Assembly: GCA_046758085.1 (NCBI GenBank)
Contig: JBHHZP010000116.1
Location: 1-11,535 of the forward strand
DNA: 11,535 bases
Source of the DNA: VRUB01 sp046758085
Lineage (GTDB): Bacteria > Pseudomonadota > Gammaproteobacteria > Acidiferrobacterales > SPGG2
Direction of reading: 5' to 3'
Shown here: positions 1 to 7,007 of the stretch, piece by piece
Layout: each line of letters begins with the position of its first letter
How positions within the stretch are numbered: the first letter of the stretch is position 1
Translations under genes and position numbers: made by a program
The notes under the pieces: generated by a model
Database searches by the model: none
What the model saw: the letters and a program-made list of their open reading frames with translations, nothing else
What the model was told of the DNA's origin: nothing

Positions 1-144
1 CGACTACATGGACGTAGGAGCTAGAGTAACGCATGGAGCAGTTACCGACGACTACTTGGACGTAGGAGATAGAGTAACGCATGGAGCAGTTACCGACGAC
101 TACATGGACGTAGGAGCTAGAGTAACGCATGGAGCAGTTACCGA
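1..144. repeat. Three tandem 48-bp repeat units, truncated at the left window edge
   Basis: Units begin at 1, 49 and 97, each starting CGACTACWTGGACGTAGGAG and ending GAGCAGTTACCGA. Units 1 and 3 are identical. Unit 2 differs at two bases (56 A to T, 69 C to A). The period is a multiple of three, so one plus frame stays open and encodes a 16-residue repeat, MDVGARVTHGAVTDDY; one minus frame is also open. Each unit contains two small inverted repeats, CTAC-atggac-GTAG and GTAAC-gcatggagca-GTTAC, and neither unit-2 change falls in an arm. The plus frame runs on to 439 with no repeat character and lies antisense to the kinase 3' end, so I treat this as a DNA repeat rather than a proven gene. The array probably continues left of the window. 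Confidence 0.93.
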
Positions 145-284
145 GAAAACATTGCCGTTAAGCACGGTGAGAGCCTGCGCTGCGATGATGCGAAGTGTTG
201 CGCCACACCGACTTCGCCGCCATGAACAAGATCTAAAGAATTCAATAATCTCAGTGTGCTCTGTGGTGAAAGTCGGGCCAGCTG
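145..284. other. Non-coding spacer downstream of the queF-kinase gene
   Basis: This stretch lies between the tandem array and the kinase stop codon (TAA, minus strand, 287-285). I see no convincing gene and no clear intrinsic terminator for the minus-strand gene. At about 245-270 it contains AATCTCAGTGTGCTCTGTGG followed by TGAAA, which resembles the degenerate CTCTGCGGTGA-type sequence at 9551-9586. Confidence 0.5.
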
Positions 285-1604
285 TTATCCACCTGTCCCG
301 GTGCGCTCTTGAGTCGCGAATGCCTTGGCGACCACGCCCGCAGCAAGCAGCGCCGTACCGTAGGCGGCCATCCCGAAGCGCGCTGTTTTTGTCTCGACAC
401 CAAGAATGCGCTCACGGATGCGCAGCCAGGCGGGGTTGACACTGCCACCGCCGGTAGTGAGCACCTGCGTAAGCGCGGGGGCCCCGAGCTGGGCCAGCAG
501 CTGATAGCCTTTCGCCTCGATGCGTGCGATGCCTTCGAGCATGCCCTGAAAAAAAGTCACACTGTCTGCAGGCAGCGGCTCGAGCCGCGGCGCCATCTTG
601 GGATCATTAACGGGAAAGCGCTCCCCAACCTGGGGTAAGGGATAGTAGTCGAGCCTGGTGAAGTTTTCCGGATCGAGCTGAGGGGTGAGCTCGCGCATCT
701 GTGCGGTGTCGAAATATTGCAACAACGCGGCCCCACCGGCGTTGGAGTTGCCGCCGGCGAGCCACAGTCTTCCCAGGCGGTGACTGTAAACACCGTGCTG
801 CGGCGAGAATACCGGCGTATTCGACACCAGCTTGAGTCCCAGTGTGGTGCCCAGCGACGTAACCGCTTCGCCCGGCGAGTGAGCACCGGCAGCCATAAAG
901 GCGGCCACGCCGTCGGTCGTGCCTGCCACCACCCGGGTGTCCGCCGGCAGGCCGAAGGACTCGGCCACCTTGCGGCGTATGCGGCCGATCTCCTGTCCCG
1001 GCGCGTAGACGGTGGGCATGAGCCGTGTGTTGGCCCCCAGTTGCACCAGCCACTGCGGCCATTGCAATGCCTGCGGGTCGAAGCCGAGCTTCAGGCAGTT
1101 GTTGTAATCACTGTGTCCCCACAGCCCCGTCAGGCGCCCGACAATCCAGTCCGCCTGATGCAGGGCGTAGCGTGCCTTGGCGTCCATGTGCTTTTCTTGC
1201 AGCCACAGGAGCTTGGCCAGGCTGCTGCTTGGGCCCTGGGCGCCGCAATGCGGCCCGGCGCGCTCGGCAATGAGCTCCGCCTGAGCCACCGCACGACCGT
1301 CGTTGTACATCAAAGCCGGTGTTATGGGCCGGCCGGTTTCGTCGCACAACAGCAGGGTTCCCGACGTGCCGTCGACCGCGATGGCGCGCACCCGGCCCGC
1401 ATCGATCTTGGTCAAAAGGGCGCTGAGGCTGGTATTCAATGCGCGCCACCACTGGGTCGGATCCTGGGTGACCTGGTCTTGGTTTCGCAGCGGGGCCGGA
1501 GTGATGGCCTCGGCATGCGCCAGGAGATCGCCCTTGCGGTTTACCGCAACGGCGCGACAGCCGGTGGTCCCCAGGTCCACGCCGATAAATACTGCGTGGT
1601 CCAC
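285..1604 (-). CDS. Possible independently translated FGGY kinase from an internal GTG
   Basis: Inside the fusion gene, in the same frame, GTG at 1604-1602 (codon 185) is preceded by AAGGAGG (1622-1616), a near-perfect Shine-Dalgarno sequence, with 11 bases between them. Starting here gives a 439-residue protein beginning VDHAVFIGVDLGTTG, with the phosphate-binding loop ten residues from the start, as expected for a free-standing FGGY kinase of about 430-500 residues. The cell may therefore make both the fusion and the free kinase. The motif could be chance, because AAGGAGG also simply encodes part of VRKEADEP. Alternative product of the same DNA, not a second gene copy. Confidence 0.45.
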   Translation of the reverse strand: MDHAVFIGVDLGTTGCRAVAVNRKGDLLAHAEAITPAPLRNQDQVTQDPTQWWRALNTSLSALLTKIDAGRVRAIAVDGTSGTLLLCDETGRPITPALMYNDGRAVAQAELIAERAGPHCGAQGPSSSLAKLLWLQEKHMDAKARYALHQADWIVGRLTGLWGHSDYNNCLKLGFDPQALQWPQWLVQLGANTRLMPTVYAPGQEIGRIRRKVAESFGLPADTRVVAGTTDGVAAFMAAGAHSPGEAVTSLGTTLGLKLVSNTPVFSPQHGVYSHRLGRLWLAGGNSNAGGAALLQYFDTAQMRELTPQLDPENFTRLDYYPLPQVGERFPVNDPKMAPRLEPLPADSVTFFQGMLEGIARIEAKGYQLLAQLGAPALTQVLTTGGGSVNPAWLRIRERILGVETKTARFGMAAYGTALLAAGVVAKAFATQERTGTGG

Positions 1605-2156
1605 CGGTTCGTCTGCCTCCTTACGCACTGGTGCAGGCGCCTCGGTCTGAGAACCGGCCGTCCCACGCACGTGCTGCGGGCCTGCCGGTTGGGCGCCGGG
1701 GACGGCACCGGCCGGCGCCGCGGCCTCGCTCCGGCCCACGTGTCCGGGCGACGGCGACCAGTGGGGCAAATAGTCTGGGGACGGGGGCGGCGGCGCCCAT
1801 CCGGGTGCACGGTGCTCCGCGAACACGGTGGTATACAGTCCCCCGCGCACATGAAACTTGGCACGCAGCCGCATATAGCGTGGCTGGGTTGCTGCCACCA
1901 GATCGTCTAAAATGGCGTTCGTCACATCCTCGTGAAAAGCGCCTTGATCGCGGTACGCCCAGAAGTAGAGCTTCAGTGATTTGAGCTCAATGCATGTGCG
2001 ATCCGGAACGTATTGCAGATAAAGGGTGGCGAAATCGGGCTGGCCGGTCTTGGGACACAGACAGGTAAATTCCGGAATTTCGATTGCAATTATATAATCC
2101 CGTTGTGGACTAGGATTATCGAAGGTCTGTAATGTCTTGCTGGGTTTGGTGGGCAT
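285..2156 (-). CDS. queF: Fusion protein: NADPH-dependent preQ0 reductase (QueF, type I) + FGGY sugar kinase (D-ribulokinase-like)
   Basis: A 623-residue protein in one open frame. Residues 1-120 are a whole type I QueF, which reduces 7-cyano-7-deazaguanine (preQ0) to preQ1 with NADPH in queuosine synthesis. The motif LCPKTGQPDF carries the thioimide-forming Cys34 and proton donor Asp41, and ELKSLKLYFWAYRD with His75-Glu76 follows. All four sit 21 residues before their Bacillus subtilis equivalents (55, 62, 96, 97). Residues 121-184 form a Pro/Ala/Gly-rich linker. From 185 on there is a full FGGY kinase: nucleotide-binding DLGTTG at 194-199, IAVDGTSGTLLLCD, SDYNNCLKLGF, GTTDG with catalytic Asp415, and TTGGGS at 567-572. 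These motifs recall cyanobacterial/plant D-ribulose kinase more than classical xylulokinase, so the substrate is probably D-ribulose (inference). The ATG at 2156 is preceded by GGAAG and fits the QueF N-terminus. The gene is divergent from smc. An internal start for the kinase is listed separately. Symbol applies to the N-terminal half. Confidence 0.9.
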   Translation of the reverse strand: MPTKPSKTLQTFDNPSPQRDYIIAIEIPEFTCLCPKTGQPDFATLYLQYVPDRTCIELKSLKLYFWAYRDQGAFHEDVTNAILDDLVAATQPRYMRLRAKFHVRGGLYTTVFAEHRAPGWAPPPPSPDYLPHWSPSPGHVGRSEAAAPAGAVPGAQPAGPQHVRGTAGSQTEAPAPVRKEADEPVDHAVFIGVDLGTTGCRAVAVNRKGDLLAHAEAITPAPLRNQDQVTQDPTQWWRALNTSLSALLTKIDAGRVRAIAVDGTSGTLLLCDETGRPITPALMYNDGRAVAQAELIAERAGPHCGAQGPSSSLAKLLWLQEKHMDAKARYALHQADWIVGRLTGLWGHSDYNNCLKLGFDPQALQWPQWLVQLGANTRLMPTVYAPGQEIGRIRRKVAESFGLPADTRVVAGTTDGVAAFMAAGAHSPGEAVTSLGTTLGLKLVSNTPVFSPQHGVYSHRLGRLWLAGGNSNAGGAALLQYFDTAQMRELTPQLDPENFTRLDYYPLPQVGERFPVNDPKMAPRLEPLPADSVTFFQGMLEGIARIEAKGYQLLAQLGAPALTQVLTTGGGSVNPAWLRIRERILGVETKTARFGMAAYGTALLAAGVVAKAFATQERTGTGG

Positions 2157-2180
2157 TTACGCTTCCATATGTTACCTTGA

Positions 2181-2209
2181 ATTGTAGCTTATCCCTCCTG
2201 GGGAAAGCA
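2181..2209 (-). promoter_or_regulatory. Weak sigma70-like promoter candidate for queF-kinase
   Basis: On the minus strand, TACAAT (2186-2181) is a good -10 box 24 bases before the start codon. The sequence 17 bases upstream, TGCTTT (2209-2204), is a poor -35. The 73-bp gap between the divergent genes must hold a promoter for at least one of them. Confidence 0.3.
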
Positions 2210-2214
2210 GGGAT
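2191..2214. promoter_or_regulatory. Inverted repeat ATCCCT-N12-AGGGAT between divergent queF and smc
   Basis: Perfect 6-bp arms (2191-2196 and 2209-2214) separated by 12 bases, centrally placed between the two divergent start codons and overlapping the candidate queF promoter. It could be a regulator site. The arms are short enough to be chance. Confidence 0.25.
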
Positions 2215-2229
2215 CAGAATCGACAATTA

Positions 2230-5200
2230 ATGCGCCTCAAGACGATAAAGCTCGCCGGATTTAAGTCCTTTGTCGACCCCACCACTGTCCCCGTCTACGG
2301 TAATCTAATCGGCATCGTAGGTCCGAACGGCTGCGGCAAGTCCAACATTATTGACGCCATACGCTGGGTGATGGGCGAGACCTCCGCGAAACATCTGCGC
2401 GGAGACTCGATGGCGGATGTGATCTTCAATGGCTCCAGCGCGCGCAAGCCGATCGGCAGAGCCTCGGTCGAGTTGCTGTTCGATAACAGTGATGGGACTG
2501 CGCCAGGGCAGTACGCACGTTACGCGGAAATATCTATTCGGCGCGAGGCCTCGCGCGACGGTTACTCCGATTATTTTCTCAACAAAACACGATGTCGACG
2601 CAAAGACATTATCGGACTGTTCCTCGGCACGGGGCTTGGTCCGCGCGCCTACTCCATCATCGAGCAGGACATGATCTCTCGCGTGGTCGAAGCCAGGCCC
2701 GAAGAATTGAGGGCATTCTTCGAAGAAGCAGCGGGAATCTCCAAGTACAAGGAGCGCCGGCGCGAAACGGAAACTCGCATCCGCCACACGCGGGAAAACC
2801 TGGCGCGCGTTGAGGACATCCGTGGTGAGCTGGCCACGCAGCTAAGGCGCTTGCGCAGGCAGTCGAACGCGGCGGCGCGGTATAAGGATTTAAAACAGCA
2901 GGAACGCCTGACGCGCGCGCAGTGGCTGGCTTTGCGCTGGCGCGCGTTGGACGAGCAGGTGCGGGAGGCGGAGCGGGCCACGGCGGCGCAGGACATTGCG
3001 CTGGAGCGTGCCGTGGCAGACCAGCGCGCCATAGAGGCCACGATCGAAAAGATTCGCACCCAGCAGACGGAGGCGACCGATCACTTCAACACAGTGCAAG
3101 CGGAGTTCTACTCCATCGGCGCTGAAATCGCCGGGGTCGAGCAGGCCATCCAGCACGCGCGCGACACTCACCATGAGCGCGCGCGCGAGCTGGAGCAGGT
3201 CAACCTATCGTGGCAAGAGGCAAGCCAGCACTTGCAGTCGGATCTTGCTCAGCTCAAGGAACTTAGCTCTGGGCTCGAGCAAGGTGCACCGCGCATAAAC
3301 GAGGCGCTGACGCAGCGAGAGGACACGAACGCTGCGTTACAACAAGCCGAGCAGGCGATGCGCGATTGGCAGGGCGATTGGAATGCGTTTGCCGAAGCGG
3401 CGGCGGAGCCTGCCAAGGTACGCGAGATCCAGCATGCCCGGATCGAGCAACTGCGTCGGCACATGAAACAGCTTGAGGAGCGCGCGGCACGGCTGGCGGC
3501 CGAAAACGAGGAAATCGTCTCGGCCCAGCACGGTATCGAGCTGGAAGACCTGCGCCAGCGCGCGGCGGAGCTGGAGCAGGCCTGCGGCAACGCCGAACAG
3601 CAGCTCGAGACTGTCGAGCGCGGCATCAAGCAAGCGCGCGAGCTTGACACCAACCTCGCCCAAAGCCTCGAGGAGTTACGTGGCGAGCAACACACCTGTG
3701 ATGCGCGGCTGGCATCGCTGCGGGAGCTGCAAGCGGCTGCCGAGGGCCGGGACAACACCGCGCTCAATGCGTGGCTGTCGCAAAGAAACCTGAAGCAGGC
3801 GCCACGGCTGGCGGGGGTATTGTCGGTCGAGCCGGGCTGGGAGCGGGCGGTGGAACGCGTCCTGGGGGTTAATCTGGCGGCTGTTTGTGTCAACGGCCTT
3901 GACCGCGTGGCCGCAGGTCTGCGCGGCGATGAGCAGCTCGAGCTGGCAGTGTTTGATCTGGCGCAAGCCGCTGGTCAGGCAGGCCCCAGTGCTACCTCAG
4001 TGTTATTAGACAAGGTACGGGCCGAGGCCGATCTGGCGCCGTTGCTGGACGGAGTTTATGTCGCCGAGGGGCTGGGTGAGGCCCTGCGCCAGCGCGCCGA
4101 TCTGGCCTCGCACGAGTCGATCGTGACGCGTTCCGGGGCATGGCTGGGGCGCAACTGGCTGATGCTCGCACACGATCAAGACAGCCGGGCCGGCATGCTG
4201 GCACGCGAGCAGGAAATAGAAAAACTCGAGGTGCATTTACGTGAGCTGCATCAGAAGTTAAATGGGGCCACCGAGGAGCGCGCGCGAGTGCAGGAACGGC
4301 TCAAGGGTCTGGAGAGTGAACGCGAGCGTCGCCGCAGCGATTTGAGCGAACGGTTGCGCGAGCGCGGTGCGACCCAGGCGCAGCGGGCGCATCAAGAGGC
4401 GACCCTGGCGCAGTTGCAACTGCGGGCACAGCAGATCGGCAAGGAGCGTGACGAGGTCAAGCTGCAGCTGGAACGTGACAACGATGACCGGAGCGAGGCA
4501 CAACAGCTGCTGCACACAGCCGAGGGTGAGACCGATACCCACGAGGAGCAGCGTCAGATCCTGCGCACGAGGCGCGATCAGCTACAGGCCGAGCTCGAGC
4601 GAGCACGCGCAGCGGCGGCCCAGGCCCAGCAGGTATTACATCAGCTCGACGTCGAGCAACAGCGGATGCACACGGCATGCGAGTCGATCCGCCAGAGCGT
4701 GACGCGCCTGGAAAGCCAGATAAAACAGCTGGCGGTGCGACGCGACGAGCTCGATCGTATGGTCGCCGGTGAGCGCGAACCGGATGCCGAGCTTAAGCAA
4801 CGATTGGAGGAGTTCCTGCAAAGACGTCTACAGGTGGAGCAGCGCCTGCACGATGCGCGCAAGAAAGTTGGCGATCTTGACGCGGCAATACGGGAACATG
4901 AACAGGCCCGCAGCCGGCAGGAGCAGAAAATCGAGGAGATCCGGCAAATTCATGAAGAGGCGCGCGTGCATCGCCAGGAGCTCGTGGTGCGGCGCGATGG
5001 TCTGGGCGAACAGGTGGCAGAAGCAAGCTTCGACTTGAAGGAGATCATCGAAGAGCTACCCGAAGAAGCTTCAGAGCAAGCCTGGCAGGCGCGAATCGAG
5101 GAGCTGCAGGCCAAGATCGAGCGCCTCGGTGCCATCAACCTGGTTGCAGTCGAGGAGTACGAAGAGCAATCCGAACGCAAGCACTACCTGGATAAACAGT

Positions 5201-5739
5201 ACAAGGACCTGTCCGATGCGCTCGAGACTCTGGAAGAGGCGATCCGCAAGATGGACCGCGAATCGCGAACCCGCTTCAAGGAGACATTCGACAAGGTTAA
5301 CGTGGGTTTTCAGTCGTTTTTCCCGCGCCTGTTCGGGGGCGGCAGTGCTTACCTCGATCTTACGGAAAATGATCTGCTCAGCACCGGTGTGACCGTGATG
5401 GCGCGCCCGCCGGGCAAACGAAACAGCACCATCCACCTTTTGTCGGGCGGGGAGAAGGCGCTGACTGCTGTGGCGCTGTTATTTTCACTGTTCGAGCTGA
5501 CCCCGGCGCCGTTTTGCTTGCTTGATGAGGTCGATGCGCCACTGGACGATGCGAATGTAGAACGCTACTGTGAAACATTGAAGACACTGTCGGACAAGAC
5601 TCAGCTGATCTACGTCACGCACAACAAGATCAGTATGGAAACCGCGAAGGTGCTGATCGGTGTGACCATGACAGAGCCCGGTGTCTCGCGCCTGGTCGCC
5701 GTTGACATCGACGAGGCGTTGGAAATGGCCGCGCGGTAA
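2230..5739 (+). CDS. smc: Chromosome partition/condensin ATPase SMC
   Basis: A 1169-residue, full-length SMC protein, the ATPase of the bacterial condensin that loops and compacts the chromosome with ScpA/ScpB. The N-terminal half-head has the classical start MRLKTIKLAGFKSF and Walker A GPNGCGKSN (31-39). Two long Glu/Arg/Gln-rich coiled-coil arms (about 165-510 and 660-1000) flank a hinge at about 520-656 (RLAGVLSVEPGWERAVERVL onward). The C-terminal half-head has the signature LSGGE (1071-1075) and Walker B FCLLDEVDAPLDD with Asp1099 and catalytic Glu1100. All ATPase motifs are intact. No good Shine-Dalgarno sequence lies close to this ATG, but the start matches the family exactly. The stop TAA overlaps the zipA ATG by one base, and the order smc-zipA-ligA is common in gammaproteobacteria. 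Confidence 0.98.
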   Translation: MRLKTIKLAGFKSFVDPTTVPVYGNLIGIVGPNGCGKSNIIDAIRWVMGETSAKHLRGDSMADVIFNGSSARKPIGRASVELLFDNSDGTAPGQYARYAEISIRREASRDGYSDYFLNKTRCRRKDIIGLFLGTGLGPRAYSIIEQDMISRVVEARPEELRAFFEEAAGISKYKERRRETETRIRHTRENLARVEDIRGELATQLRRLRRQSNAAARYKDLKQQERLTRAQWLALRWRALDEQVREAERATAAQDIALERAVADQRAIEATIEKIRTQQTEATDHFNTVQAEFYSIGAEIAGVEQAIQHARDTHHERARELEQVNLSWQEASQHLQSDLAQLKELSSGLEQGAPRINEALTQREDTNAALQQAEQAMRDWQGDWNAFAEAAAEPAKVREIQHARIEQLRRHMKQLEERAARLAAENEEIVSAQHGIELEDLRQRAAELEQACGNAEQQLETVERGIKQARELDTNLAQSLEELRGEQHTCDARLASLRELQAAAEGRDNTALNAWLSQRNLKQAPRLAGVLSVEPGWERAVERVLGVNLAAVCVNGLDRVAAGLRGDEQLELAVFDLAQAAGQAGPSATSVLLDKVRAEADLAPLLDGVYVAEGLGEALRQRADLASHESIVTRSGAWLGRNWLMLAHDQDSRAGMLAREQEIEKLEVHLRELHQKLNGATEERARVQERLKGLESERERRRSDLSERLRERGATQAQRAHQEATLAQLQLRAQQIGKERDEVKLQLERDNDDRSEAQQLLHTAEGETDTHEEQRQILRTRRDQLQAELERARAAAAQAQQVLHQLDVEQQRMHTACESIRQSVTRLESQIKQLAVRRDELDRMVAGEREPDAELKQRLEEFLQRRLQVEQRLHDARKKVGDLDAAIREHEQARSRQEQKIEEIRQIHEEARVHRQELVVRRDGLGEQVAEASFDLKEIIEELPEEASEQAWQARIEELQAKIERLGAINLVAVEEYEEQSERKHYLDKQYKDLSDALETLEEAIRKMDRESRTRFKETFDKVNVGFQSFFPRLFGGGSAYLDLTENDLLSTGVTVMARPPGKRNSTIHLLSGGEKALTAVALLFSLFELTPAPFCLLDEVDAPLDDANVERYCETLKTLSDKTQLIYVTHNKISMETAKVLIGVTMTEPGVSRLVAVDIDEALEMAAR

Positions 5740-7007
5740 TGGATCTGCAAAACGCCCTACTGCTCATAGGTGCGGTAATCATCGTGGCTGTCGCGATTAG
5801 CACCTACGACAAGGCGCGTCTGAACATACGCGCGCAGCGGCGAAAGGCTAGGCACGCGGCGGCGCACAGCAGCGGTCTGGACGACGTAGCGGGTGATGCC
5901 GAAGCCGGGAAGGCCGCTTCCGAACCCGTTCTCGATATCAACCCCGGCCCTCCCGTTGACCTTGAGAAAAGATCCCTGACATGCGACATACCCGTTTCCG
6001 GGCCAGCGACAGGGGAAGGCTCACCGTTTTTTGAGGAGCTCGAAAGTCTTGAACAAGTAGCTGCGAAACCGCTGGACCTGGGTCCTGACATGCGAAGACC
6101 ATCCGCTTCTTCGCAGCGCACGTCGCCCGAAGACATGGAACGCGTCTTTCCCGCCGGACATGAGGACGCGCCGAACCCGCAAATTGATTTCATCGTGCAC
6201 CTGCCCGGGCGCGGTCCGGTGTTGCGTGACCGGGCGCTCGGAGTTTTTAAGCAGAATGAATACGTGCTCGAGAAACCGCGCCAGCTGTACGGCCTACGCT
6301 ATCTGGTCGGGCGGTGGTCGCCACTCGGGCGCGACCCTGATGATGCGCAGTACAGCGATCTCGCCGTGGCGATCCAGATGTCGGATGCCAGTGGGCCGAT
6401 CACCGAGTCTGAGTTAAACGCCTTTGTGCAGGTGGCGTTGAAACTCGCCGATGCGTTCAAGCGCCCGACAAAGCTGGCGATGACTATCGAGCAGGCGCTG
6501 ACACGTGCAAAAGAGCTCCAGGAGTTCGCGGAGACGTACGACGTGATCGCGAGCATCAATGTTTTGGCCGACGACGCCCAGGGATTTAGTGGTCGCGAGA
6601 TCGCGCAGACGGCGAAAGATCAGGGTATGCACTTCGGTGCCATGAACATTTTTCATATGAAGAACGAGAACTCTGCAGGCTGCCGGCACTTGTTCAGCAT
6701 GGCGAATCTTTACCAGCCGGGCGCATTCGATCTGGAAACAATGGATCGGTGGCGAACGGGCGGCCTCACTTTTTTCATGACCATACCGTGTGTGTGTGAA
6801 CCAACTCGCGTGTTTGAAACGATGGTGGAGACTGCCAAGGCGCTGTGTGACATGCTTGGGGGGAGATTGACCGACCAGAACGGGAAGCTTCTTACAGACG
6901 AAGGAATAACAGCGATTCAACAGCAGATCAAACGCATTGCGGCGGATATCAATGCGCAAGGCATTGTTCCTGGCAGTGAAGTAGCATTGCGTTTTTTCAG
7001 CGCATGA
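5739..7007 (+). CDS. zipA: Cell division protein ZipA (FtsZ-tethering), with a probable duplicated C-terminal domain
   Basis: A 422-residue, single-pass inner-membrane protein that anchors FtsZ polymers to the membrane at the division site. Residues 5-23 (NALLLIGAVIIVAVAISTY) are the N-terminal membrane anchor, followed by a basic patch (RLNIRAQRRKARH) and an acidic/Pro-rich flexible linker to about 147. Residues 267-405 match the FtsZ-binding domain of E. coli ZipA: HFGAMNIFHMK, LFSMANLYQPGAFD and GGLTFFMTIP correspond to FGDMNIYHRH, LFSLANMVKPGTFD and GVTIFMQVP. Residues 149-266 appear to be a second, diverged copy of the same fold, which explains the length (E. coli ZipA is 328 residues). 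The start overlaps the smc stop (TAATG) and the stop overlaps the ligA start (ATGA), so translation is probably coupled. Confidence 0.93.
   Translation: MDLQNALLLIGAVIIVAVAISTYDKARLNIRAQRRKARHAAAHSSGLDDVAGDAEAGKAASEPVLDINPGPPVDLEKRSLTCDIPVSGPATGEGSPFFEELESLEQVAAKPLDLGPDMRRPSASSQRTSPEDMERVFPAGHEDAPNPQIDFIVHLPGRGPVLRDRALGVFKQNEYVLEKPRQLYGLRYLVGRWSPLGRDPDDAQYSDLAVAIQMSDASGPITESELNAFVQVALKLADAFKRPTKLAMTIEQALTRAKELQEFAETYDVIASINVLADDAQGFSGREIAQTAKDQGMHFGAMNIFHMKNENSAGCRHLFSMANLYQPGAFDLETMDRWRTGGLTFFMTIPCVCEPTRVFETMVETAKALCDMLGGRLTDQNGKLLTDEGITAIQQQIKRIAADINAQGIVPGSEVALRFFSA

Noticed and set aside
8..439. Plus-strand open frame through the tandem repeats
   Set aside because: After the repeats the product loses all pattern and overlaps the kinase 3' end antisense. 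The open frame follows from a 48-bp period, so coding is not demonstrated.
717..1910. 397-codon open frame on the plus strand opposite the queF-kinase gene
   Set aside because: It is antisense to a clearly recognisable kinase and linker, and its product shows no family pattern and is Arg/Gly/Pro-rich, as expected of a GC-rich shadow frame.
2157..2229. preQ1 riboswitch upstream of queF (AGCTACA seen on the minus strand)
   Set aside because: AGCTACA occurs, but the partner strand of the P1 stem (a CCCTC-type segment just after it) and the A-rich tail are missing, so the preQ1-I fold cannot form.
6159..6959. Minus-strand open frames opposite zipA
   Set aside because: They lie opposite a well-supported gene and show no family resemblance.
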